Shown one piece after another: positions 1-5,298 of a stretch of 5,298 nucleotides of DNA. The position numbers and the translations under genes are program-made. The stretch spans positions 5,462 to 10,759 of the forward strand of contig PAHQ01000079.1 of assembly GCA_002705125.1 (NCBI GenBank), in the 5' to 3' direction. This DNA comes from Verrucomicrobiales bacterium (GTDB taxonomy: Bacteria > Verrucomicrobiota > Verrucomicrobiia > Verrucomicrobiales > DEV007). How positions within the stretch are numbered: the stretch's first letter is position 1; every line of letters begins with the position of its first letter. A model generated the notes under the pieces. It was not told where the DNA came from and made no database searches. It worked only from the letters and a program-made list of their open reading frames with translations.

Positions 1-2139
1 TCAGATTTTTCTCAAGGACATTTGAGTGGCGTAGAAGACCTCGCTTTAAGTGATTCATTATTTTTCTGTCCTCCTGAACAGCTTAATTGCGGCACTCATT
101 TCAAAATAAATGAAAGTAAGGTTTGGGATATTTATAACTTCGGGTCAACGATTTACAAATTACTGACTGGCGAATTTTGTAGACTAAATGAAGAAATTCT
201 GAACTTTAAGAAGAGGAACCAAAACACAGACTTCATACATTCGGGAATCACTCCTAATCAAGTAGCCAGAGCAATAAGAAAACGACCTAATATTAAATGG
301 CCAACTAAATCAGAGTCAAAAGATGAAGAAAAGTTCAGAGAAATTATCGAGAAATGTCTATCCTTAGATATCGCCGACAGGTTTGCTAGTATTGATGATG
401 TTATAAATGAAATACAAAACTGTTCATACAAGCCTCCGCACTTGAACATTATTTCACCAAGTAAAAGTAATCCGAAAAGAACAGCAAACAAAAGAGTCAA
501 GCCAAGTAAAGTTAAATTTACTACAACAATTGCCGTAAGCGTAGCACTAGGTTATATATGTGGTTCGCACATCAACAATCAATCTAAAGATCAAAATAAG
601 AACTCAAATCAATTTGTACCATCATCAAGTTTAACATCACCACCTCCAGAAAAGGAATTGGTTGAAATTACAAAACCTAATGAAGAGGTGAATCCTAATA
701 CATTAGATGAAGCCAAATTAGACTACTTATTTAATGATCTACAAGAATCACAAGCCGCATTGAACGAGATATGCCAAATGATTGTCAAAAGGGACTCAGA
801 AGGAAATTCCCTTTATAAATTTCCAGAGGGAACTATTGGTACAATTCTTTCATATTATGAAAAATTTATCGAGCGCAAGGAAGACGAGCCTGCACTAAGA
901 GATTCAGTTATTACTGCACTTAACAATTCAAGTGAATTGAACTTATTACTTGGAGATTACGATTCCGCTGCGAAAAAATTAACGTCTGCTGCCAATTATC
1001 TAGAAAATGATGAAATTGGTGGTGGCGAATCAAATGAAATCATTCAAAAGAAGGCAAAAATTTATAACAATCTTTCTACTTCTCTAATAGGTAGTAGAAA
1101 ATTCATGGCGGCAGCACTGGCTTCAAAAAAATCTTACGATCTTATTCATACAATTCATAACCAAGATAAAGAAAATAACGATAGCGCTAGAAAAGTGGCT
1201 AGCAGTGCCTTTGCGCTTTCCCAAAATTATTTGAAAACAAATAATTTAGAACTGTCAGAACTTTATGCTGAAAAGACCATCGAGTTATTGAATGAAATCA
1301 CCGAAGATCAACTCCTCCTTGAAACTGACGAATATCATTACGCCATTACAAATTTACAACTAGGAACAATTCTATCGCTAAAAGAGAACTATTCCTCAGC
1401 AAGAGAATACCTTCAATTATCAATAGAACAATTCACTGGCCTCATTACAGCGTTTCCTGAAAACATTAATTATCAATTTCAACTCACAAGAGCTTTGGGC
1501 AAGGAGGCCGACAATGCATTTGTATTGAGTGATTCCAATGCAGTTTTGATTAATAATGACTCAATAGAATTATTAAGAAATCTTATCAACAATGAAGAGA
1601 GAGAAGTTTTCAAGTATGAACTCGGGTGTCGCCTTCATACTTTTTCAAAATCGTTATTGTCTGAGGGTGAATATAGCGCAGCCAGAACACAGGCAAACTC
1701 TGCATTAACTATTCTAAAGGAAATAAGAAAAACTGAACCTAGTAATATAGATTACCAACATAAAACTTCTGAGATTTATAGAATGCTAATTGATCTTCAC
1801 AAGGAAGCTGGTGATCATAAAAAAGCTATCGAATACAGCAGAGAAGCTCTAACCCTTGCCGAAGTTTTATTAGAAAAAGATAGAGACGTTGAAAAAAATA
1901 ACAAAAGAAAGACTAACAACCAATTAAAACTCGCCAGAGATCATGGAGTATTAGGTTATAATTTAATCAACCTTAAAGACGATGATGAGTCGATACTAAA
2001 GGAAGCTAGCGAATGCTTCAAAGAAGCACAAAAGCATTACAAAGAAATTCTTTTTTCTGAACCTAAAAATAAAAAAGCCCAAGAAGGTATACAATGGACT
2101 TTAGATATTTTATCTCAGATTCCTAAGAATTCTTCCTAG
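1..2139 (+). CDS. Membrane-anchored Ser/Thr protein kinase with C-terminal TPR region (5' end missing)
   Basis: The frame is open from base 1, so the gene starts off the left edge. The TTG at 22 is an internal Leu codon, not the start; 712 residues are visible. Numbering from the first visible codon, residues 1-140 are the end of a Hanks-type kinase domain: DFS (2-4) in the DFG position, CPPEQL (23-28) as the APE element, WDIYNFG (42-48) as the subdomain IX D-x-x-x-x-G, then LLTG, and DIADRF with Arg127 as the subdomain XI Arg. A basic stretch (about 154-172) precedes one hydrophobic segment (about 173-191, VSVALGYICG core). A Ser/Pro/Asn-rich linker follows, then about 470 helical residues with around seven TPR-like units, for example near 311-335, 448-482, 546-575 and 590-624. 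Known for the family: such kinases phosphorylate Ser/Thr on partner proteins, and TPRs bind proteins. The basic flank suggests the kinase is cytoplasmic and the TPRs are outside (inference). The substrate is unknown. The missing DFG Gly and the unseen HRD loop leave catalytic activity open. Confidence 0.9.
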   Translation, partial: SDFSQGHLSGVEDLALSDSLFFCPPEQLNCGTHFKINESKVWDIYNFGSTIYKLLTGEFCRLNEEILNFKKRNQNTDFIHSGITPNQVARAIRKRPNIKWPTKSESKDEEKFREIIEKCLSLDIADRFASIDDVINEIQNCSYKPPHLNIISPSKSNPKRTANKRVKPSKVKFTTTIAVSVALGYICGSHINNQSKDQNKNSNQFVPSSSLTSPPPEKELVEITKPNEEVNPNTLDEAKLDYLFNDLQESQAALNEICQMIVKRDSEGNSLYKFPEGTIGTILSYYEKFIERKEDEPALRDSVITALNNSSELNLLLGDYDSAAKKLTSAANYLENDEIGGGESNEIIQKKAKIYNNLSTSLIGSRKFMAAALASKKSYDLIHTIHNQDKENNDSARKVASSAFALSQNYLKTNNLELSELYAEKTIELLNEITEDQLLLETDEYHYAITNLQLGTILSLKENYSSAREYLQLSIEQFTGLITAFPENINYQFQLTRALGKEADNAFVLSDSNAVLINNDSIELLRNLINNEEREVFKYELGCRLHTFSKSLLSEGEYSAARTQANSALTILKEIRKTEPSNIDYQHKTSEIYRMLIDLHKEAGDHKKAIEYSREALTLAEVLLEKDRDVEKNNKRKTNNQLKLARDHGVLGYNLINLKDDDESILKEASECFKEAQKHYKEILFSEPKNKKAQEGIQWTLDILSQIPKNSS
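517..573 (+). other. Single predicted transmembrane segment of the kinase-TPR protein
   Basis: This stretch encodes about 19 mostly hydrophobic residues (FTTTIAVSVALGYICGSHI). Before it come many Lys and Arg residues (PKRTANKRVKPSKVK), and after it a polar Asn/Ser/Gln-rich linker. By the positive-inside rule the kinase side is cytoplasmic. No other strong hydrophobic span was seen in the visible part of this protein. The segment is on the weak side, with several Thr/Ser residues and a His. Confidence 0.65.
709..2121 (+). other. TPR-like helical repeat region of the kinase-TPR protein
   Basis: The region is almost entirely helix-forming, with degenerate 34-residue helix-turn-helix units. The clearest carry a Gly/small residue, then an acidic or Asn residue and aromatic, then Ala: LLLGDYDSAAKKL, LSLKENYSSAREYL, LSEGEYSAARTQA and HKEAGDHKKAIEYSREAL. 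About seven units can be picked out by eye, and the first part (709-900) is less repeat-like. TPRs are protein-interaction scaffolds; the ligand is unknown. Confidence 0.75.
2123..2139. other. Convergent gene-end overlap centred on a 10-base palindrome
   Basis: The stop codons of the + kinase gene (TAG, 2137-2139) and the - membrane protein gene (CTA on +, 2123-2125) enclose a shared 17-base segment. Inside it is the perfect palindrome AAGAATTCTT (2125-2134). Because of the palindrome both reading frames spell Lys-Asn-Ser just before their stops (…KNSS on +, …KNS on -). No T-tract or strong GC stem accompanies it, so it does not look like an intrinsic terminator. Confidence 0.9.
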
Positions 2140-2482
2140 CATCTTTAAAAGACTTGATACAAGCAACTAGATAAAAGACACACAATATACCCATAATCAT
2201 TGTTCCTACAGACGGCAGATTAATTTCTCCTCCAATGATCTTTGGAATAGCTCTTCCTATACCTCCTAGAGCTCCAATCAATGCGAAAACCAAAGCAATA
2301 TGAGCAAATAATTTTCTTTTCTTTTCATTAATTGCAAGAAGACCACAAATAACAATAGGGGCTCCAATAAACGCAGGTATCAATGCCGTCACACTAGCTC
2401 GAGAAGTATATAGATATAAACCAACTCCAAGAGTTATTAGTATTATCCCGACCTTTAGAGAAAGCTTTGTAATTTGAGTCAT
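2123..2482 (-). CDS. Small four-helix integral membrane protein, function unknown
   Basis: The gene encodes 119 residues with four hydrophobic segments, at about residues 9-26, 31-51, 58-76 and 91-110. A basic loop (NEKKRK, 52-57) lies between helices 2 and 3, and both termini are basic, which fits N-in/C-in topology in the cytoplasmic membrane. Motif-like stretches are SVTALIPAFIGAPIVICGLLA and the Gly-rich ALGGIGRAIPK; small hypothetical proteins of this general pattern occur in Planctomycetes and Verrucomicrobia, as far as I recall, with no assigned role. The ATG at 2482 is the only usable start, because an in-frame stop lies at 2516-2518 with no other ATG, GTG or TTG between. No Shine-Dalgarno sequence precedes it. 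The last 17 bases overlap the end of the kinase gene on the opposite strand. The gene is divergent from the isomerase gene across a 116-base gap. No catalytic residues are apparent, so I do not propose a function. Confidence 0.82.
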   Translation of the reverse strand: MTQITKLSLKVGIILITLGVGLYLYTSRASVTALIPAFIGAPIVICGLLAINEKKRKLFAHIALVFALIGALGGIGRAIPKIIGGEINLPSVGTMIMGILCVFYLVACIKSFKDARKNS

Positions 2483-2496
2483 ATTAATGGGAATTA

Positions 2497-2507
2497 ACGG
2501 ATTCCGT
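2497..2507. repeat. 11-base perfect inverted repeat, possible operator
   Basis: ACGGA-T-TCCGT is a perfect palindrome with a one-base centre. It lies 15-25 bases upstream of the ATG of the small membrane protein gene, so it would fall in that gene's leader. Its GC-rich arms stand out in AT-rich surroundings. It could be a repressor site or a small leader hairpin, but it is short enough to occur by chance. Confidence 0.3.
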
Positions 2508-2542
2508 CGATTAGGTCAATAAATATACCTTTAAAAACAATA

Positions 2543-2571
2543 TTGATCTGATTTCTTTAGCGTACTATTAA
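2543..2571 (+). promoter_or_regulatory. Weak sigma70-type promoter candidate for the isomerase-like gene
   Basis: TTGATC (2543-2548, four of six matches to TTGACA) and TATTAA (2566-2571, four of six matches to TATAAT) are 17 bases apart. Transcription would start near 2578, giving a leader of about 20 bases before the ATG at 2599. In AT-rich DNA such matches are common, so this is only a candidate. Confidence 0.25.
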
Positions 2572-2598
2572 TTAATTGATAAAAATTCATCAGATATA

Positions 2599-2685
2599 AT
2601 GCGAACCTCCCATAACAAAACTCGTAGAAATTTCATTGCATCATTAAGTGCATCATTAGTAACAACTCCTAGTCTTCTTAGAGCT
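2599..2685 (+). other. Twin-arginine (Tat) signal peptide
   Basis: This encodes residues 1-29. A basic N-region ([10 protein letters not shown]) ends in the twin Arg with the +2 Phe-Ile of the consensus (RRNFI). A short, mildly hydrophobic region with many Ser/Thr residues follows, then LLRA before DHHKKKK. The low hydrophobicity is typical of Tat rather than Sec signals. The cleavage site is a by-eye estimate. Confidence 0.8.
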
Positions 2686-3519
2686 GATCACCACAAAAAA
2701 AAGAAGAATTTATACGAAATATCTATTGCTGAATGGTCTCTACATAAATCTCTTTTTAGTAAAAAAATGACAAATCTTGATTTCCCTGTCATTTCAAAAA
2801 AAGAATTTGGAATTTCTGCTGTCGAGTATGTAAACCAATTCTTCAAAGATAAGGCTAATGATAAAAAATATTTAAATGAATTGAATAAAATTTGTAAAAA
2901 TGAAGGCGTCAAAAGTTTACTTATAATGTGTGATGGAGAAGGAAATCTTGGAGATCCGAATAAAACAAAAAGATCAACCGCAGTAAACAATCATAAGAGA
3001 TGGTGTGAAGCGGCAAAACATCTTGGATGCCACTCAATACGAGTAAACGCATCCTCTTCTGGATCTTTTGAAGAACAGCAAAAACTTGCCGCTGATGGTC
3101 TTGCCAGTCTAAGTGATTATGCCTCAACCCATGAAATTAATGTGATAGTAGAAAACCATGGAGGACTATCCTCTAATGGATCTTGGCTCGCCGGGGTTAT
3201 GAAAACTGTAAATAAGAAAAACTGCGGCACACTACCCGACTTTGGTAATTTTAGGATAGGCGGTGGAAAAAGTTATGATAGATATAAAGGTGTCACAGAG
3301 TTGATGCCTTTTGCTAAAGCAGTAAGCGCTAAATCCCATGATTTTGATGAAAATGGTAATGAAATACATACAGATTATCATAGGATGATGAAAATCGTCA
3401 CTGATGCCGGCTATAACGGTTATGTCGGCGTAGAGTATGAAGGCAATAAGTTAGGGGAATATGATGGAATCAAAGCCACCAAAAAACTATTAGAAAGAGT
3501 TAGAGAGAAACTAATTTAG
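2599..3519 (+). CDS. Tat-exported sugar phosphate isomerase/epimerase-like TIM-barrel protein
   Basis: The 306 residues begin with a twin-arginine signal: TRRNFIAS (Arg9-Arg10), a modest hydrophobic stretch and a likely cut after LLRA (residue 29). The mature part matches the xylose-isomerase-like TIM-barrel (AP endonuclease family 2) fold. Likely metal ligands sit in the family's usual order: Glu185 (VENHGG), Asp214 (LPDFGNF), His247 (AKSHDFD) and Glu279 (GYVGVEYEG). Family members isomerise or epimerise sugars or related keto compounds with a divalent metal; the substrate cannot be told from sequence. The Tat signal means the protein would be folded in the cytoplasm and act in the periplasm or beyond. 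Length is normal for the family. ATG 2599 is the only start, because an in-frame stop lies at 2569-2571; no Shine-Dalgarno is present. The mature N-terminus has an unusual HHKKKK stretch from an A8 run. The stop (3517-3519) touches the stop of the next, convergent gene. Confidence 0.88.
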   Translation: MRTSHNKTRRNFIASLSASLVTTPSLLRADHHKKKKNLYEISIAEWSLHKSLFSKKMTNLDFPVISKKEFGISAVEYVNQFFKDKANDKKYLNELNKICKNEGVKSLLIMCDGEGNLGDPNKTKRSTAVNNHKRWCEAAKHLGCHSIRVNASSSGSFEEQQKLAADGLASLSDYASTHEINVIVENHGGLSSNGSWLAGVMKTVNKKNCGTLPDFGNFRIGGGKSYDRYKGVTELMPFAKAVSAKSHDFDENGNEIHTDYHRMMKIVTDAGYNGYVGVEYEGNKLGEYDGIKATKKLLERVREKLI

Positions 3520-5298
3520 TTAAGGTTTAATTATTCTATAAAAAACCTTATCTACTCCAGAGTAAGGAACAGTTTCAGTGATTACTTTGCCTTCGCCGAT
3601 GATTAATTTTTTAAGGCTTATCCAATCTTTTAAATTGTATGATATTTGAAATTGATAAATGTCCCCTTCCTTACCAGGGAACATAATATTTATATCATCA
3701 GAGAAACGCTTAATTTTAGTTTCAAATTCGGGCACGCTTTCCCTAGAATTTTGCAGACTACCAAAAAATATTTCTGTTGAATCATTATACCCATCACCAT
3801 CACTATCTACTGCTTTTTCTTCCGGTATTTGAATATACACAAACTCTCTAATCGTTTTACTGCTAACTAATAGATTCAGATCAAAATATAAATCACTACT
3901 AACTCGATCTATTTGATGAACTTCAGCAGCAATAACGTTCTCACCTTCTCTCAGCAGGGCAGAATCAAAGAAATATTCTTTAGACTGCAATTCATCGGAT
4001 CCTAAGACATCATTTTCTGCAAAAGTGGTATGTGTTGCATTAGGCTGAAGGTTATCTCGAGCTATTTCAACTCCATTCAAATATACAGCGACTCCATCGT
4101 CTTTTTGAAGCGCTATCTTTGAAGCCACCACATCAGATAGGCCCGTGAATTTAAAAGTTTTCCTAAAGTAATAAGTTGTATATTTATTTGATGGATCATT
4201 ACCAAAGCTAACCAGGCCATTAACTTCATCTTGTCCATAACCTAAAGGAGAAAGCGCGTTAACCCATGTATCATCATTATAAGAAACCGATTTCCAAAGG
4301 TCGGGTGGGGATTCAGCATTACTTCTATATTTCCAGAGGTCCCCTGAGGAAACAAGTTCAGTAAATGGTGGAATTATAGCCACGGCACTTATATCAAATT
4401 TAAAATCTTCACTAGACCTAGAACTTTTATGAACTTCTACTGCCAATGTATTTTGCCCATCTGTAAGCAAGGAAACAGGAATAGCCACACTCAACACTTT
4501 ATCCTCATCAAGTAAATCATTGGAAGCAAGGGTCCTGTAAGAAGCATTTGTTCTTAAATTGTCATCCCTATAAACTTCATTTCCATTTAAGTAAATAGAA
4601 CACGAGTCCGTACGGTCTAAATTGAGGACAAAAGAGTTTATAGAATTAGTATCTTCGACCCTAAAAGTTTTCCTGAAATACGTTGTAACATATTTATTAG
4701 TCTTGCTAGGTCCGTAACTTATATTTGTGTTAATACCTATAGTATTACCATAACCAAAAGATCCACTTCCTTTACTCCAGGATTCATTGCCAAACTCAAC
4801 ATCCGCCCAATTAAGGCCTGGATTAGTACCGTTATCCAAATAACTCCATTCACTACCAAAGAAGAACAAGTTACGTGAAACATTTCCATTAGCGTTATCA
4901 ACTGCATAAGTAAATGTATCCATGCCCGAAGAACCTTCGTTTACGATATAATCGAAATCACCTTTCTCATTTAGAATTAAAGTTCCTTTGCTCGGTTCAG
5001 TTTCAATGTATGGAATTATCGGATCGCCATCAACATCAAGATCATTTGTTAAGATGTTACCTTCTACACCTCTACCAACAATTGTGAAATAATCTGCACT
5101 AAGATTGGGTGCATCATTGGTAGCGTCGACTTCCAATATAACATTAGATATATTACTCTCTAAAAGATCAGGCTTGGGCGCAGTCGCAATCAAAGTTCCA
5201 TCAATTTCGAGATCTATTGTATTCCCGCTAATGTCAAAAGAACCCTGAAAACTGACTGGCACACGAAGGGTTAAGAGTCTATTTGATTCGGTAATAGT
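3520..5298 (-). CDS. Large modular secreted/surface protein: cadherin-like, twin beta-sandwich, Ca-binding motif, C-terminal module (5' end missing)
   Basis: The frame is open through base 5298, so the gene begins off the right edge. The GTG at 5262 is an internal Val codon (…LTLRVPVSF). The 592 visible residues look extracellular. In order they hold: the end of a beta-rich domain; a cadherin-like/Ig-like module (Big_9/Cadherin_4 style, with ILTNDLDVDGD, SKGTL, GDFDYIVNEGSSGMDTFTYAV); two homologous galactose-binding-like beta-sandwich modules; a DSDGDGYNDSTE calcium-binding motif like thrombospondin type 3 repeats; and a C-terminal domain with YQFQISYNLKDW and VFYRIIKP, of a style common at the ends of secreted Verrucomicrobia proteins. 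No membrane segment, PEP-CTERM tail or catalytic motif is visible. A role in adhesion, glycan binding or as the non-catalytic tail of a large hydrolase is possible; the missing N-terminus would decide. The gene ends back to back with the isomerase gene. Confidence 0.88.
   Translation of the reverse strand, partial: TITESNRLLTLRVPVSFQGSFDISGNTIDLEIDGTLIATAPKPDLLESNISNVILEVDATNDAPNLSADYFTIVGRGVEGNILTNDLDVDGDPIIPYIETEPSKGTLILNEKGDFDYIVNEGSSGMDTFTYAVDNANGNVSRNLFFFGSEWSYLDNGTNPGLNWADVEFGNESWSKGSGSFGYGNTIGINTNISYGPSKTNKYVTTYFRKTFRVEDTNSINSFVLNLDRTDSCSIYLNGNEVYRDDNLRTNASYRTLASNDLLDEDKVLSVAIPVSLLTDGQNTLAVEVHKSSRSSEDFKFDISAVAIIPPFTELVSSGDLWKYRSNAESPPDLWKSVSYNDDTWVNALSPLGYGQDEVNGLVSFGNDPSNKYTTYYFRKTFKFTGLSDVVASKIALQKDDGVAVYLNGVEIARDNLQPNATHTTFAENDVLGSDELQSKEYFFDSALLREGENVIAAEVHQIDRVSSDLYFDLNLLVSSKTIREFVYIQIPEEKAVDSDGDGYNDSTEIFFGSLQNSRESVPEFETKIKRFSDDINIMFPGKEGDIYQFQISYNLKDWISLKKLIIGEGKVITETVPYSGVDKVFYRIIKP
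3521..3550. terminator. Hairpin at the back-to-back stop codons, possible weak bidirectional terminator
   Basis: TAAGGTTT (3521-3528) and AAACCTTA (3543-3550) form a perfect 8-base-pair stem with a 14-base loop, starting two bases past the + gene's stop. Neither strand has a T-tract after the stem and only two pairs are G-C, so intrinsic termination is doubtful. It lies within the end of the - gene (final Tyr to Pro codons and stop). Confidence 0.3.
3772..3807 (-). other. Calcium-binding DxDxDG motif (thrombospondin type 3-like)
   Basis: This encodes DSDGDGYNDSTE, the 12-residue pattern of alternating Asp with Gly and a closing acidic residue that binds calcium in EF-hand-like and thrombospondin type 3 repeats. 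Only one copy is present. It sits between the second beta-sandwich and the C-terminal module, so it may act as a calcium-stiffened hinge. Confidence 0.7.
3859..4365 (-). repeat. Second copy of the duplicated beta-sandwich module
   Basis: This copy encodes about 169 residues aligning with the first copy end to end: DLWKYRSN, LGYG, NKYTTYYFRKTF, KDDGVAVYLNGVEIARDN, and NVIAAEVHQIDRVSSDLYFDL. The copies are offset by 170 codons at the RKTF block, and an identical 13-base string (4152-4164 and 4662-4674, 510 bases apart) remains there. The rest has diverged clearly, so the duplication is old. Confidence 0.8.
4369..4869 (-). repeat. First copy of a duplicated beta-sandwich module
   Basis: This copy encodes about 167 residues. 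Landmarks shared with the second copy are an SEWSYLDNG start, the FGYG turn, NKYVTTYFRKTF, IYLNGNEVYRDD, and NTLAVEVHKSSRSSEDFKFDI. In this copy the usual K/R-D-D-G before the Y-L-N-G strand reads RTDSCSIYLNG, with Ser and Cys in place of Gly and a small residue. The family resembles galactose-binding-like domains of secreted PVC-group proteins; the ligand is unknown. Confidence 0.8.
4879..5118 (-). other. Cadherin-like/bacterial Ig-like module of the surface protein
   Basis: This encodes about 80 residues running from NDAPNLSADY to AVDNANGN. It shows the family's usual order: an N-D-L-D-V-D-G-D loop that may bind calcium, a P-S-K-G-T-L strand, a G-D-F-D-Y strand and the closing G-M-D-T-F-T-Y-A-V-D. 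Such modules are usually tandem spacers in large secreted proteins, so more copies may lie beyond the right edge. Confidence 0.75.

Larger units (their letters stand above)
2483..2598. promoter_or_regulatory. Divergent intergenic region expected to hold both promoters
   Basis: This 116-base AT-rich gap separates the starts of two divergent genes and is the only non-coding stretch in the window, so both promoters probably lie here. Toward the + gene it contains a weak TTGATC/TATTAA pair. Toward the - gene, TATATT (2527 down to 2522) resembles a -10 but has no good -35 partner. A short palindrome sits at 2497-2507. No Shine-Dalgarno-like GGAGG or AGGAG is seen before either start. Confidence 0.6.

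Noticed and set aside
22..24. TTG as the start codon of the kinase-TPR gene
   Set aside because: The frame is open to base 1 and the upstream codons encode the kinase DFS motif, so the true start lies outside the window.
258..500. 80-residue frame on the - strand inside the kinase gene
   Set aside because: It is antisense to a clear kinase domain and its hydrophobic, low-complexity content is what the complement of an AT-rich coding strand gives.
2125..2134. AAGAATTCTT as an intrinsic terminator
   Set aside because: The stem would have no loop, is mostly A-T and lacks a following T-tract on either strand.
2514..2519. TTGACC on the - strand as a -35 for the small membrane protein gene
   Set aside because: The matching -10 positions (16-17 bases on) read TTAATT or TAATTC, poor matches, and would leave almost no leader.
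2595..2600. TATAAT as a -10 element
   Set aside because: It overlaps the ATG at 2599; transcription from it would begin inside the gene, after the start codon and within the Tat signal.
2688..3127. Two - strand frames (100 and 68 residues) inside the isomerase gene
   Set aside because: Both lie opposite conserved coding sequence, and have Phe/Leu-rich composition typical of shadow frames.
5260..5262. GTG as the start codon of the surface protein gene
   Set aside because: The frame stays open to base 5298, there is no signal peptide after the GTG, and the residues on either side form a continuous beta-rich stretch.
1..5298. A multi-gene defence, secretion or mobile system
   Set aside because: All four genes alternate in strand, and no nuclease, integrase, transposase, toxin-antitoxin pair, CRISPR repeat or long terminal repeat was seen.

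Overview
The window is AT-rich, gene-dense bacterial DNA holding four protein-coding genes. The two outer genes run off the window edges. Several traits together suggest the PVC superphylum, most likely Verrucomicrobiota (a marine Opitutae-like lineage would fit): a Hanks-type kinase joined to TPRs, a Tat-exported xylose-isomerase-like TIM-barrel protein, and a large surface protein made of cadherin-like and paired beta-sandwich modules with a C-terminal domain typical of that group. This placement is inferred from protein style; there is no rRNA or marker gene in the window.

Layout. Positions 1-2139 (+) hold the 3' part of a membrane-anchored Ser/Thr protein kinase-TPR gene, whose N-lobe and catalytic loop lie off the left edge. 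Positions 2123-2482 (-) encode a small four-helix membrane protein that converges on the kinase gene and overlaps it by 17 bases. Positions 2483-2598 are the only real intergenic gap, a 116-base divergent promoter region. Positions 2599-3519 (+) encode a Tat-exported sugar phosphate isomerase/epimerase-like protein. Positions 3520-5298 (-) hold the 3' part of a large modular secreted or surface protein gene, whose 5' end is off the right edge. Its stop codon directly abuts the stop codon of the isomerase gene.

How the genes work together. The strands alternate (+,-,+,-), so no two neighbours share an operon and no shared pathway can be claimed. A loose theme is the cell envelope: a transmembrane kinase with a probably periplasmic TPR region, a small inner-membrane protein, a Tat substrate and a secreted adhesin-like protein. 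The isomerase-like protein would fit extracytoplasmic sugar or glycan processing, but nothing here names its substrate.

No RNA genes, CRISPR arrays, insertion sequences, integrase genes or attachment sites were seen, and nothing looks like a defence or other multi-gene novel system. The points worth a second look are the atypical kinase motifs, the probable topology of the TPR region, the compact gene ends (one overlapping at a palindrome, one stop-to-stop with a hairpin), the tandem domain duplication, and the Tat-exported TIM barrel.
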